A stretch of DNA of 64,000 nt from Trujillonella endophytica (GTDB taxonomy: Bacteria; Actinomycetota; Actinomycetes; Mycobacteriales; Geodermatophilaceae): positions 1 to 64,000 of the forward strand of contig NZ_JABGCI010000005.1 of NCBI RefSeq assembly GCF_019799905.1. The letters are read 5' to 3'. A program made the position numbers and the translations under genes. Within the stretch, counting starts at the first letter, position 1, and every line of letters starts with the position of its first letter. The notes under the pieces were generated by a model that did not search any database, was not told the DNA's origin, and worked only from the letters and a program-made list of their open reading frames with translations. Of this stretch, positions 50,563 to 58,985 are shown piece after piece.

Positions 50563-51989
50563 GCCCGGACCGGACGGCCGGCACCCCCACGGCCCGCATC
50601 CCCACGGCCGGCATCCCGGCAACCGGCGTCCTGTCGGCCGGCATCGACGAGGCGGTGCTGCCCGACGGCAGCGACCGGGAGCACGCGGCGGCCGCGCTGG
50701 CCGCGGTCCGCGCCTACGGCCCGGGCGCCCTCGCCGCGGACGTGGCCCGCGCGGCCGCCGAGCTGGGCCTGGTGCACGGAGCGGTGGCGTCCGGGAAGGT
50801 GGACCCGTTCGTCGTCGACCCCGTGCCGCGGGTGCTGCAGCGGAGCGAGTGGCAGCGGCTGGCCGCCGGCCTGGGCCAGCGGTTGCGCGCGCTCGAGGCC
50901 TTCGTCGCCGACGCGCACGGTCCGCGCGAGGCGGTCCGCGCCGGCGTCGTCCCGGCCGCGGTGCTCGAGACCAACCGCTACCTGACCCCGGGCCTGCCGC
51001 CGCAGCGGCGCTGGATCGGCATGGCAGGGCCCGACGTCGTCCGCGGTGCCGACGGGCAGCTCGTCGTCCTGGAGGACAACCTGCGGACGCCGACCTTGCT
51101 GGCCTACGCCCTGGCCGCGCGGGACCTCGTCGCACCGCGGCTGGGGGTGCAGCCGGGCCCGGCGCCGATGCGGGAGGCCGCCCGCTCGGCGATGCGGCGG
51201 ATGCTCGCCGCGGCCACCGACGTCCCCGATCCGGTCGTGGCCGTGCTCGGCGACGGACCGCGCGGCGGGATCCCGTGGGAGATCGACCAGCTCGGGGCGA
51301 TGGTCGACGCGCCGGTCGTGCTGCCCTCGGACCTGGCGGCCCGGGGCGAGGCCCTGCTGCTGCCGGACGGGCGCCGGGTGGACCTGCTGTGGCGGCGCAC
51401 GAGCGAGGAGCGGCTGACCGACGACCACGGCCGGCTCAACGAACTGGGCGAGGTGCTCGAGGGGCCCCTCCGTGCCGGCACGGTGACCGTGGTCAACGCC
51501 TTCGGCACCGGCGTCGCCGACGACAAGCGCACCTACCCCTACGTCGAGGACCTGATCCGCTTCTTCCTCGGGGAGGAGCCGCAGGTGCGCTCGGTGCCGG
51601 CCTACGACCTCGGGGACCCGGCGCAGTGCCGGGCCGCTGTCGACCGGCTGCCCGAGCTGGTGCTCAAGCCGCGGTCCGGCTCGGGCGGCCGCGGGGTGCT
51701 CATCGGCCCGCGGGCGGACGCCGGACAGCTCGAGCGCGCCCGCGCCGCCGTCCTGGCCGCTCCCGGGGAGTGGATCGCCCAGGAACCGGTGGCGCTGTCG
51801 ACCCACCCCACGGTCGTCGACGGCGCGCTCGTGCCGCGGCACGTGGACTACCGGCCGTACGTGTTCTGCGCCGACGACGAGGTCGACGTGCTGCCGGGCG
51901 GGATCACCCGGGTGGCCCTGACCGCGGGCGACCTGGTCGTCAACGCCTCGCAGGGCGGCGGCGGCAAGGACACGTGGGTGGTCGGCTGA
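50559..51989 (+). CDS. Circularly permuted ATP-grasp protein
   Basis: The 476-residue protein matches the circularly permuted ATP-grasp group (often annotated DUF404/407): TNRYLTPGLPPQRRWIGMAG, LEDNLRTPTLLAY, AFGTGVADDKRTYPYVEDLI and VLKPRSGSGGRGVLIGP. Members form amide bonds in peptide-like products and usually sit beside an alpha-E protein and a transglutaminase; here neither is present and the partner is a RimK-type enzyme. The first 25 residues repeat a TAGIP-like unit (RIPTAGIPATGVLSAGI). GTG 50559 overlaps the upstream stop codon. Confidence 0.8.
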   Translation: MSPDRTAGTPTARIPTAGIPATGVLSAGIDEAVLPDGSDREHAAAALAAVRAYGPGALAADVARAAAELGLVHGAVASGKVDPFVVDPVPRVLQRSEWQRLAAGLGQRLRALEAFVADAHGPREAVRAGVVPAAVLETNRYLTPGLPPQRRWIGMAGPDVVRGADGQLVVLEDNLRTPTLLAYALAARDLVAPRLGVQPGPAPMREAARSAMRRMLAAATDVPDPVVAVLGDGPRGGIPWEIDQLGAMVDAPVVLPSDLAARGEALLLPDGRRVDLLWRRTSEERLTDDHGRLNELGEVLEGPLRAGTVTVVNAFGTGVADDKRTYPYVEDLIRFFLGEEPQVRSVPAYDLGDPAQCRAAVDRLPELVLKPRSGSGGRGVLIGPRADAGQLERARAAVLAAPGEWIAQEPVALSTHPTVVDGALVPRHVDYRPYVFCADDEVDVLPGGITRVALTAGDLVVNASQGGGGKDTWVVG

Positions 51990-52007
51990 GGAGGTCCGGC
52001 GGGCGGG

Positions 52008-52043
52008 TTGACACAGCTGCCTCGTGCGGCAACAGTTAACCGC
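52008..52043 (+). promoter_or_regulatory. Leaderless promoter of the ArsR-like gene
   Basis: TTGACA (52008-52013), a 17-base spacer and AACAGT (52031-52036) form a good promoter. GTG 52044 begins seven bases after the -10 box. This argues against starting the protein at the TTG inside the -35 box. Confidence 0.6.
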
Positions 52044-52349
52044 GTGGTTCACCGTCAGTTCGCGGCCCTGGCTGATCCGACCCGCTTGGCCATCGTGGAG
52101 CGGCTCGCCCGCGGGCCGACGTCCGCCGGCGACCTCGCGGCGCCGACGACGATGTCGCTGCCCGCCGTCCTCAAGCACCTCCGGGTGCTCGAGGAGGCGG
52201 GCCTGGTGACGACGGTCAAGCGCGGCCGCGTGCGCGAGTGCCGGCTGCGCGACGACGCGCTCGTCGCGGTGGCGACGTGGACCGCACAGCAGCAGGCGCT
52301 CTGGTCGACCCGGCTGGACGCCCTCGGCACCCTCCTGGAGGACACGTGA
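52044..52349 (+). CDS. ArsR family regulator
   Basis: The 101-residue winged-helix protein has FAALADPTRLAIVERLARGP, SLPAVLKHLRVLEEAGLV and the wing KRGRVRECRL. This is the subgroup that usually sits next to SRPBCC (AHSA1) genes, and here GTGA overlap couples it to one. No metal-binding Cys is seen. It probably represses the pair. Confidence 0.88.
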   Translation: MVHRQFAALADPTRLAIVERLARGPTSAGDLAAPTTMSLPAVLKHLRVLEEAGLVTTVKRGRVRECRLRDDALVAVATWTAQQQALWSTRLDALGTLLEDT

Positions 52350-52798
52350 CCACCGCCCCGCTCCTGTCGTTCGACCTCGACCGCACCTATCCCGCGCCGC
52401 CCGAGCGGGTCTGGGCCGCCTTCACCCGCGCCGACCTGCTGGAGCGCTGGGTCCTCCCCGACCCGGAGTGGCGCGTGTCCTCCTGCGAGGTCGACGCCCG
52501 CGAGGGCGGTGGGTACCGGCTGCGGTTCGGCCCCCGCCCGGACGGCGACGCGTAGCGCGAGACGGCGACCTTCGCGGTGTTCGAGCCCGTGGAGCGCCTC
52601 GTGCTCGACGTGTCCACCGCGGGCGAGGACATGGCCGAGACCTCCCGGTGCACCGTGCTGCTCCGGCCGGTCGGCGGCGGGACCCGGCTCGAGCTCACCG
52701 TCGAGGGACTGTCGGACGCGCAGACGGCCGAGCACATGCGGACCGGCTGGCAGTGGTGCCTGGAGGGCATCGCCGCCCAGCTCGGCGCCGCTGCCTGA
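52346..52798 (+). pseudogene. SRPBCC (AHSA1-type) protein with in-frame amber codon
   Basis: The frame starts at GTG 52346 and reads SFDLDRTYPAPPERVWAAFT, LLERWVLPDPEW and GGGYRLRFGPRPDGDA, then meets TAG at 52553-52555, and continues in the same frame as RETATFAVFEPVERLVLDV to TGWQWCLEGIAAQLGAAA. The full length of about 150 residues is normal for the family, and relatives usually have Tyr just before RExxxF; TAC to TAG is one base change. So this is probably one gene broken by a nonsense change, or a sequencing error. Confidence 0.8.
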
Positions 52799-52810
52799 TC
52801 ACGACGCGCG

Positions 52811-52835
52811 GCCCTGCGGTCGCCGACCGCGGGGC
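52811..52835. terminator. Bidirectional terminator
   Basis: GCCCTGCGGT (52811-52820) pairs with ACCGCGGGGC (52826-52835) with one G-T pair and a 5-base loop, between the convergent SRPBCC and SnoaL-like genes. Confidence 0.65.
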
Positions 52836-52864
52836 GCCCTCGTCGTCCTGGGGACCTCCCGCCG

Positions 52865-53287
52865 TCAGCCGCCGGCGGCCAGGCGCCGGCCCATCTGCTC
52901 GTGCACGGCCTGGATCCCCTGCAGGGGCCGCAGCATCACGCGGAACTCGACGATCCGGCCGTCGGCGTCGCACCGGATGACGTCCACGCCGTTGACGTAC
53001 CGGCCCTCCAGGCTCGTCTCGAACTCGAGCACCGCGGTGTTCCCGGCGAGCACCTGCTTCGTGTACCGGAAGGTCCCTCCGGCCCCGCCGGCCAGCGTCT
53101 GGGACGCCGCCTCGAGGTACTGCTTCGTGACGGGCTTCCCGCGCTGCGGCGTGTAGACCACCGGCGAGTAGAAGACGACGTCGTCGGCGAGCAGGTCGTC
53201 GAGACCGCCGGGGAGCTCTCCTCCCAGGTACCGGTGCCAGCGGGCGATCACCCCGTCGATCACGCCGTCGATCACGTCGTCGGTCAC
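52865..53287 (-). CDS. SnoaL-like/NTF2-fold protein
   Basis: The 140-residue protein has the NTF2 cone fold pattern: IARWHRYLGGELPGGLDDLL, DDVVFYSPVVYTPQRGKPVT, LEFETSLEGRYVNGVDVIRC and VEFRVMLRPLQGI. Proteins of this type bind small hydrophobic ligands or catalyse isomerisation or cyclisation. GTG 53287 has GAGGAGG upstream. It follows the hydrolase gene by 60 bases on the same strand and may share its transcript. Confidence 0.8.
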   Translation of the reverse strand: MTDDVIDGVIDGVIARWHRYLGGELPGGLDDLLADDVVFYSPVVYTPQRGKPVTKQYLEAASQTLAGGAGGTFRYTKQVLAGNTAVLEFETSLEGRYVNGVDVIRCDADGRIVEFRVMLRPLQGIQAVHEQMGRRLAAGG

Positions 53288-53347
53288 AGAGCCTCCTCGT
53301 CGTCCCCAGCGGCGCGCGGCTGGCACCGCTGGGGATCCTCCCTGGGA

Positions 53348-54094
53348 TCAGCCGGTCGTCGCGCGGGCGGCCTCCTCGATCACCCGGGCGACGACGTCGG
53401 GCCGGGAGACGGTCACGGCGTGGGAGGCGTCCACCTCGACGGTGTGCGACGACGCCCGCTCGGCCATGAACCGCTGGGCCTCGGCCGGGACGGCCCGGTC
53501 CTGGAGGGTGACGAGGGTCCAGGACGGGACGGTCCGCCAGGCCGCCCTCGTCGCCTCCTCCGCCAGCGCGTCGCCGAGGACCGGCCGCTGGGTGACGGCC
53601 ATCAGCTCGGCCACGTCCGCCGGCACGTCCGCTGCGAAGACCGGCCGGAACCGCTCCTGCGCGATGTAGAGGTCCTCGCGGGTCCCCCCGTCCGGACCGC
53701 GGACGGCCACCGGGCGCAGCGCCGGCCCGAGCTCGTTGCCCGGGTACCTCCCGGCCAGCTCGCCGGTGCTCTCGCCCTCCGCCAGCAGGAAGCTGGCGAC
53801 GTACACCAGCGCCCTCACCCGCGGGTGCCCGTCGGCCGCCTCGCTCATCACGCTTCCGCCGTAGGAGTGGCCGGCCACGACGACCGGTCCGTCGATCCCG
53901 TCCAGGACGTCGCGCAGGAACCCGGCGTCACCGCGCAGGGTGCGCAGTGGGTTGGCCACCGCGACCACGGGGTGGCCGGCTCGCCGCAGCCGGGCGATCA
54001 CGCCGTTCCAGCTCGACGCGTCGGCGAAGGCCCCGTGCACGAGCACCACCGTGGACCCGGCGTCGGTGCGCGTCTCCTGCATGCCGCCGGTCAT
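53348..54094 (-). CDS. Alpha/beta hydrolase
   Basis: The 248-residue protein has VVLVHGAFADASSWNGVI for the oxyanion hole, the nucleophile elbow VVAGHSYGGSVM and a C-terminal His (VDASHAVTVSRPDVV). These esterase-like proteins are common next to small regulators in actinobacteria. ATG 54094 overlaps the stop of the upstream NTF2-like gene as ATGA. It probably acts on the same small molecule that the divergent MerR protein senses. Confidence 0.88.
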   Translation of the reverse strand: MTGGMQETRTDAGSTVVLVHGAFADASSWNGVIARLRRAGHPVVAVANPLRTLRGDAGFLRDVLDGIDGPVVVAGHSYGGSVMSEAADGHPRVRALVYVASFLLAEGESTGELAGRYPGNELGPALRPVAVRGPDGGTREDLYIAQERFRPVFAADVPADVAELMAVTQRPVLGDALAEEATRAAWRTVPSWTLVTLQDRAVPAEAQRFMAERASSHTVEVDASHAVTVSRPDVVARVIEEAARATTG

Positions 54095-54465
54095 CGCGCG
54101 TCTGCCTCGGTCTGCGGGGCGATGACGAGCTCGGCGACGCGCTCGCCGTCCATCGCGAAGCGGTACCCGAGCTCGACGACGCCCCCGGGGAAGTCGCCCT
54201 CCAGCCGGTGGGTGACGACCCAGTGCGTGTCGTCGACGCGCCGCGCACCGACGAGGGTGGTGGTGTAGCTGAACTCGGCTCCGGCCTTGGACAGGAAGCG
54301 CCGGACCTCCTCGGTCCCCCGGTAGGTGGTGCCGTCGTCGACGACCACGGCAGCCGGGGTGAAGGCGCGGAGCGCGGCGTCGGTGTCGCGGGTCGCGTGC
54401 GTGGCGAGGAAGTCTCGGATCGTCGAGGGCAGCTGGTCGGGCGGGATGCTGGTGGTTGCGGGCAT
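54091..54465 (-). CDS. SgcJ/NTF2-like protein
   Basis: The 124-residue protein has the pattern RDFLATHATRDTDAALRAFT, TTYRGTEEVRRFLSKAGAEF, THWVVTHRLEGDFPGG and VELGYRFAMDGERVAEL of the NTF2/SnoaL fold. ATG 54465 is used; the ribosome site is weak. It begins the short minus-strand operon with the hydrolase, divergent from the MerR gene across a multi-part operator, so it is very likely under MerR control. Confidence 0.82.
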   Translation of the reverse strand: MPATTSIPPDQLPSTIRDFLATHATRDTDAALRAFTPAAVVVDDGTTYRGTEEVRRFLSKAGAEFSYTTTLVGARRVDDTHWVVTHRLEGDFPGGVVELGYRFAMDGERVAELVIAPQTEADAR

Positions 54466-54491
54466 GCCGCGACGGTGCTGCCTCCCGGAGC

Positions 54492-54530
54492 GGGAGGGTC
54501 GAGCACTGGACCCTCCCCCGGGGGGAGGGT
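54492..54530. promoter_or_regulatory. MerR operator with three related half sites
   Basis: GGGAGGGTC (54492-54500), GACCCTCCC (54509-54517) and GGGGAGGGT (54522-54530) are three copies of one half site. The last two form a 21-base dyad with arms ACCCTCCCC and GGGGAGGGT around CGG; the first two form a second dyad with an 8-base spacer. They lie between the divergent MerR and NTF2-like genes, 13 bases before the MerR start. Confidence 0.75.
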
Positions 54531-54543
54531 GCACCGTGGACGC

Positions 54544-55341
54544 GTGCTGGCGATCGGCGAGTTCTCCCGGATGACCCACCTCAGCGTGCGAACCCTGCGC
54601 CGCTACCACGACGCGGGCCTGCTGGAGCCGGCGACGGTGGACGACGCGACCGGTTACCGCTATTACGGCGCCGACCAGATCCCGACCGCCCAGGTCATCC
54701 ACCGCCTGCGAGAGCTCGACGTCCCGCTGCCCGACGTCCGGCGCATCCTGGACTCCCCCGACCCCGGCCGGCGGGCCGCCCTGGTCGCCGACCACCTGCA
54801 GCGGCTGGAGGCGGAGCTGGACCGGACCCGGGCCGCCGTGGCGTCCCTGCACCGGCTGCTCGTGCCCGAGCCGGCACCACTGACAGTGGCGCTGCGCGCC
54901 GTGCCGGCCACCACGGTGGCCGCGGTCGAGGACGACGTGGCGCACGACGACGTGCTGGCTTGGTACGCCGGCGCCATGGCCGAGCTCGACGCCGCCGTCG
55001 GCGACCCGGCCGGCGCCCCGGGCGGGCTGTACGACAACGCGCTGTTCGAGGACGGCCGCGGGCACGTGCTCGTGTACCTGCCGGCGGCCGCACCCCCGAG
55101 CACCGGCCGGGTGCGCCCGGTGACCCTGCCCCCGGTGGAGCTGGCCGTCACGACCCACGTCGCGGAGCACGACGACATCGACGTCACGTACGGCGAGCTC
55201 GGCAGCTGGGTGGTGGCCAATGCGCTCGCGGTTGCCGGCCCGGTGCGCGAGACCTACCTGGTCGGCCCGCGGGACACCCCCGACCCGGCGGCCTGGCGGA
55301 CCGAGATCGGCTGGCCGGTCTTCCGCGTGGCTCCGCGGTGA
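54544..55341 (+). CDS. MerR family regulator with GyrI-like effector domain
   Basis: The 265-residue protein has the MerR DNA-binding part at residues 1-70 (IGEFSRMTHLSVRTLRRYHD, GYRYYGADQIPTAQVIHRLR), a coiled dimer helix to about 115 and a C-terminal effector domain of the BltR/GyrI type (PAPLTVALRAVPATTVAAVE and on). Such regulators sense drugs or cationic hydrophobic molecules and switch on divergent genes. GTG 54544 lies just after the operator. It should control itself and the NTF2-like/hydrolase pair. Confidence 0.9.
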   Translation: MLAIGEFSRMTHLSVRTLRRYHDAGLLEPATVDDATGYRYYGADQIPTAQVIHRLRELDVPLPDVRRILDSPDPGRRAALVADHLQRLEAELDRTRAAVASLHRLLVPEPAPLTVALRAVPATTVAAVEDDVAHDDVLAWYAGAMAELDAAVGDPAGAPGGLYDNALFEDGRGHVLVYLPAAAPPSTGRVRPVTLPPVELAVTTHVAEHDDIDVTYGELGSWVVANALAVAGPVRETYLVGPRDTPDPAAWRTEIGWPVFRVAPR

Positions 55342-55345
55342 GGTC

Positions 55346-55365
55346 GCGCCCGGGGCTCAGGGCGC
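55346..55365. terminator. Weak hairpin between convergent MerR and epimerase genes
   Basis: GCGCCC and GGGCGC (6-bp stem, 8-base loop) lie in the 38-base gap. Confidence 0.35.
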
Positions 55366-55379
55366 CGCCGGAAGCGCGG

Positions 55380-56288
55380 TCAGGCGCGCGGGAACAGACC
55401 CCGCCGCAGCTCGTCCATCGCCTGCGCCAGGGTCACCCGCGGGGCCCAGCCCCACCCCCGCGCACGGGAGCTCAGCATCCGTCCGGTCCAGACCGGCTCG
55501 TCGGTCCACTCCGGCTCGACGCCGAGCGCGTCGGTCACCGTGCCGAGGTAGTCCCGCCACGTCGCGTCCTCGGCCGCCACGATGACCGGGGTCGTGCTCC
55601 CTGCCACGGGACCGCGCTCCGGGTCGTCGGCGGTCGCGACGGCACCCGTGGCGACGTCCGCGATGAGGGCCGCCAGGTCGTCGACGTGCACCCACGCCCA
55701 GGTCTTCGCCGGGTTCGCCCGGCGCTCGCCGTCACGGATCTCCCGCGGGCGCAGCGTGTTCCAGACCGACGTGGCGCCGGCGCCGATGATCGCCGGCGGG
55801 CGGACCAGCACGGTCGTGAGCCCGCCGATCCGCGCGAGCGCGGCGTCGGCGGCGTTCTTCGTGTCGGGGTAGTCCCCGCTGCCCTCGGGCAGGAGCGCGC
55901 CGCCCTCGGCCACGTCCCCGACGCCGGCCGAGCGGTCGTAGACCCCGGCCGTGGAGACGTGTACGAGCCGGGCCACGCCGGCGTCCCGCGCAGCGCGGGC
56001 GAGGACCGCCGTCCCCTCGGCGCCCACCCGGTGCTGCACCTCCCGGGGCGAGCCCATCGGGTGGACCGTCGTGACGACCGCGTCGGCGCCCCGGACCACC
56101 GAGCGGGCGAGGCCCTGGTCGGCGAAGTCGCCGACGTGCTCGGTGACCCCGTCGAGCGCGGGCGCGCTCCCGGCGCGGCGGACGACGGCGCGCACCCGCG
56201 CCGACCGCTCGGCGAGCGCCCGGCACACGGCGGCGCCCACCAACCCGTTCGCGCCGGTCACCACGACGACGGGAGCGGCGATCACCAT
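55380..56288 (-). CDS. NAD-dependent epimerase/dehydratase family protein
   Basis: The 302-residue extended SDR has VVVVTGANGLVGAAV for the cofactor, VHVSTAGVYDRSAG, the YPDTKNAAD motif in place of YxxxK, VLVRPPAIIGAG and the AWVHVDDLAALIADV segment. It resembles atypical SDRs with unknown substrates. ATG 56288 is the start. A fragment of a relative survives at 26820-26887. It is convergent with the MerR gene and has no clear operon partner. Confidence 0.85.
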   Translation of the reverse strand: MVIAAPVVVVTGANGLVGAAVCRALAERSARVRAVVRRAGSAPALDGVTEHVGDFADQGLARSVVRGADAVVTTVHPMGSPREVQHRVGAEGTAVLARAARDAGVARLVHVSTAGVYDRSAGVGDVAEGGALLPEGSGDYPDTKNAADAALARIGGLTTVLVRPPAIIGAGATSVWNTLRPREIRDGERRANPAKTWAWVHVDDLAALIADVATGAVATADDPERGPVAGSTTPVIVAAEDATWRDYLGTVTDALGVEPEWTDEPVWTGRMLSSRARGWGWAPRVTLAQAMDELRRGLFPRA

Positions 56289-56461
56289 GCCGACCACCCT
56301 GCCAGCGACCCGGCGGCCGCGCCCGCTGCCGGCGCACCACCGCGAGGATCGACCGCTGTCCGCATCCCGCGCCGCCACTGGTCCGGAAGAGAGACCATCA
56401 GGTGACGCACGACCGAAGCCGCCGGGACACCGGCGGCCCGAAGCGCGAGGAGATCGCACCG

Positions 56462-56710
56462 ATGAGCATGACCAGCAACGACGCCGCAACCGGCAAGCGG
56501 GACATCAAGAGCCACGAGACCACCAGCTTCGCCGACCTCGGCAAGGAGATGTGGGCCTACCTGACCGGCAAGGGCGCCGCGATCAACTACGAGTTCGTCG
56601 ACATGATCGTCGAGGTGCCGCGCGAGACCGGGCCGGAGGCCCCGCGCGCCGTCTGGCGGCTCAACGGCACGCTGCGGATCACGACCGCCGAGAACGCCAG
56701 CCGGGGATGA
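56462..56710 (+). CDS. Small conserved hypothetical protein (82 residues)
   Basis: It reads KSHETTSFADLGKEMWAYLT and later YEFVDMIVEVPRETG. Small proteins of this kind occur in actinobacteria without a known role. ATG 56462 has GAGGAG upstream, and the next gene overlaps its stop codon as ATGA. Confidence 0.7.
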   Translation: MSMTSNDAATGKRDIKSHETTSFADLGKEMWAYLTGKGAAINYEFVDMIVEVPRETGPEAPRAVWRLNGTLRITTAENASRG

Positions 56711-57138
56711 CCGACCCGCGCGGCCCGCTGCACGTGTCCGGCGAGCTGTCGCTGGAGGTGGACGGGACGGGCGTGCAGGTGCACGCCGACGGCGCGGACG
56801 TGCGGATCGTCGCCGAGGACGTCGGCGCCTTCGTGGCACGGGTCCGCGAGGCGGCGACCGCGCGCACGGGGGTGGCGCCGAGCCGGCGGGACCTGGGCGG
56901 CCTGGCCGAGGCCCTGGCCGAGGCGGGGATCACCGCGCACCTGGAGTCCCCCACGCGTCCGGTGGCCGTCGCCGGTGCCGGCGTCGACTCGCCGGCCGGG
57001 GCGCTGCTGCTCGGCACCCGGCGGGTGCGGCCGGGCGCCGCCGTGGTCGTGATCGCCGCCGACCGCGGCCGGCGGCTGCTCGCCGCGGGCGCCGTCGCGG
57101 TGGTGCTGGCGACCGTCCTGGCCCGCCGCCGCAGGTGA
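56707..57138 (+). CDS. Hypothetical protein with C-terminal membrane anchor
   Basis: The 143-residue protein has a soluble N-terminal part (LHVSGELSLEVDGTGVQVHA) with balanced charge and an end that is a membrane helix followed by arginines (LLAAGAVAVVLATVLARRRR). It is coupled to the 82-residue gene by an ATGA overlap. I do not recognise the family. Confidence 0.7.
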   Translation: MTDPRGPLHVSGELSLEVDGTGVQVHADGADVRIVAEDVGAFVARVREAATARTGVAPSRRDLGGLAEALAEAGITAHLESPTRPVAVAGAGVDSPAGALLLGTRRVRPGAAVVVIAADRGRRLLAAGAVAVVLATVLARRRR

Positions 57139-57150
57139 CCCGGGAGCGGC

Positions 57151-57174
57151 GCGGCCGGGCCTCGACCCGGCCGC
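57151..57174. terminator. Bidirectional terminator
   Basis: GCGGCCGGG (57151-57159) and CCCGGCCGC (57166-57174) form a perfect 9-bp stem with a 6-base loop, between convergent genes. Confidence 0.7.
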
Positions 57175-57191
57175 CCCGCTCACCGGCGGCG

Positions 57192-57956
57192 TCAGCCGGG
57201 CGACGGCAACCGCTCCTCCGCGAGCTGGTCGACGAACAGCGGCGGCAGGTAGCGCAGCATCAGGGCCGACCACACCACGTGCGTGAGCATGGACGCCTGG
57301 ATCCCGCCGGTGGTCCTGCGCTGCTGCGCGAAGAGCAGGCCCATCGGCACGCTCGCCAGGACGAGCGCCGGGTTGCGGGTCGCGGTGGTGGCCAACCCGT
57401 AGACCACGGTCGACACGAGGACGGGACGATCCGCGCCCGCCGCCGCGTAGAGCGCGCCGCGGAAGAACACCTCCTCCGCCAGGCCGTTGGCCAGCGTGGT
57501 GGTGAGCACGAGCGGGGCCGACCCCTGGTCGGCATAGCTGAGGACCGAGCCGATCGCCCGCTCCAGGACCGGGATCCGCCGGGCGACCAGCGCCGCGGCG
57601 TAGAAGGCCCCGAAGGCGCCGACCCCCGAGGCGACCGGCGTGAGCAGCGGCCGGCGCAGCCGGTCCCCCGGCCCGAACATCCGGCCCAGGTGCAGCGGCC
57701 CGGAGGCCAGTCCGCCGGCCACCCACGTGCCGGCCACCCCGAGGGTCAGCCCGTAGAACCGCGGTGAGCCGGGCGGCGTCGACAGCGAGGCCCCCAGCAG
57801 CGACGCGCCGGCCACCGCGACGGCGCCGGTGACCCGCCGGCGGCGCCGGAAGACGTCGTCGCTCTCCCAGTGGTCCCGCGGCACGCTCCGCAGCAGCGGC
57901 CCGGCCGCCCGCTCGATCGCGGCCCCCAGTCCCGGGAGCGCCCGCCGGCGGGTCAC
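57192..57956 (-). CDS. CPBP family intramembrane protease (CAAX-type)
   Basis: The 254-residue membrane protein has six or more hydrophobic segments and the CPBP motif NGLAEEVFFRGALYAA, followed by TRNPALVLASVPMGLLFAQQ and a later helix with MLTHVVWSALML, which carries a candidate His. These are metal-dependent intramembrane proteases or scaffold proteins. GTG 57956 overlaps the stop of the epimerase-like gene as GTGA, so they are coupled. Confidence 0.85.
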   Translation of the reverse strand: MTRRRALPGLGAAIERAAGPLLRSVPRDHWESDDVFRRRRRVTGAVAVAGASLLGASLSTPPGSPRFYGLTLGVAGTWVAGGLASGPLHLGRMFGPGDRLRRPLLTPVASGVGAFGAFYAAALVARRIPVLERAIGSVLSYADQGSAPLVLTTTLANGLAEEVFFRGALYAAAGADRPVLVSTVVYGLATTATRNPALVLASVPMGLLFAQQRRTTGGIQASMLTHVVWSALMLRYLPPLFVDQLAEERLPSPG

Positions 57957-58894
57957 CGCCGCGCTCCGCGGCTCAGCCACCCACCGCGTCGCTCCCCCAC
58001 CCGCCGCCGGCGTTCCCGCGCCCGTTCGACCAGGGCGGTCAGCACCATCTCGTCGTAGTCCATCGGATCGAAGGGGACGACCGAGCGGATGGCGTCGTCG
58101 GTGACGACCACCTCGTTGGTCATCGAGTCGATCAGCGAGCGGCCGGTGGTCACGTCCACGTCGGTGACCAGGGCGAGCCAGCGCGAGGACAGCTGCGGGC
58201 TGAGCAGCGGCACCGGGACGACGAACAGGTGCCGGTTCTGGATGTCGGCGACCCGGGTCATCATCTGCAGGTAGGTGAGCACCTCCGGGCCGCCCACCTC
58301 GAACACCCGCCCCACGGCCTCCGGTGCGTCGAGGACGCCGACCAGGTACCGGACGACGTCGGCGACCGCGATCGGCTGGGTCCGCGTGCTGACCCACCGC
58401 GGGGTGACCATGGCGGGCAGGTGCGCCACGAGCTGGCGGGTCATCTCCCAGGACACCCCGCCGTGACCCACCACGATCCCCGCGCGCAGCACGGTCACCG
58501 GCAGGCCGGTGCCGCCCAGGAGCTGCTCGACCTCGCGGCGGCTGCGCAGGTGCCGCGACAGGTCGTCGCCGTCCCGCCCCAGGCCGCCGAGGTAGACGAT
58601 CCGGTCGACGCCGGCGGCGGCGGCGGCCCGGGCGAAGGAGCGCGCCGCGTCGGCGTCCTTGCGCTGGAAGTCCTGGTCGCCCAGGGAGTGCACCAGGTAG
58701 TAGGCGACCTCGCAGCCCTCGAGAGCCGCCCGCAGCGACGCCTCGTCGCCGACGTCACCCGCCACCGGCGTGCCGGCGCCCCGGTAGCCCTCCGGCCGCC
58801 GGGTCATCGCCCGGACGTCGTGGCCGGCCTCCTCGAGCGCGGTGGCCAGCCGGCTGCCCACGAAACCCGACGCGCCGGTGACCAGGATCCTCAC
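57953..58894 (-). CDS. NAD(P)-binding SDR-type protein (NmrA/epimerase-like)
   Basis: The 313-residue protein has ILVTGASGFVGSRLATALEE, YYLVHSLGDQDFQRKDADAA, IVYLGGLGRDGDDLSRHLRS and VLRAGIVVGHGGVSWEM, the pattern of atypical SDRs common in actinobacteria that lack YxxxK. GTG 58894 is my choice; GTG 58900 is possible. It is upstream of and overlaps the CPBP protease gene. The substrate is unknown. Confidence 0.85.
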   Translation of the reverse strand: MRILVTGASGFVGSRLATALEEAGHDVRAMTRRPEGYRGAGTPVAGDVGDEASLRAALEGCEVAYYLVHSLGDQDFQRKDADAARSFARAAAAAGVDRIVYLGGLGRDGDDLSRHLRSRREVEQLLGGTGLPVTVLRAGIVVGHGGVSWEMTRQLVAHLPAMVTPRWVSTRTQPIAVADVVRYLVGVLDAPEAVGRVFEVGGPEVLTYLQMMTRVADIQNRHLFVVPVPLLSPQLSSRWLALVTDVDVTTGRSLIDSMTNEVVVTDDAIRSVVPFDPMDYDEMVLTALVERARERRRRVGERRGGWLSRGARR

Positions 58895-58985
58895 CGGCAC
58901 AGGGTCACCCGGATGGGCACCGGGCGCGACCCGCCGTACCGGTCGGGCACCGTCGCGCACCTCCCCGGCTCGGTCGCCGGTGAGG

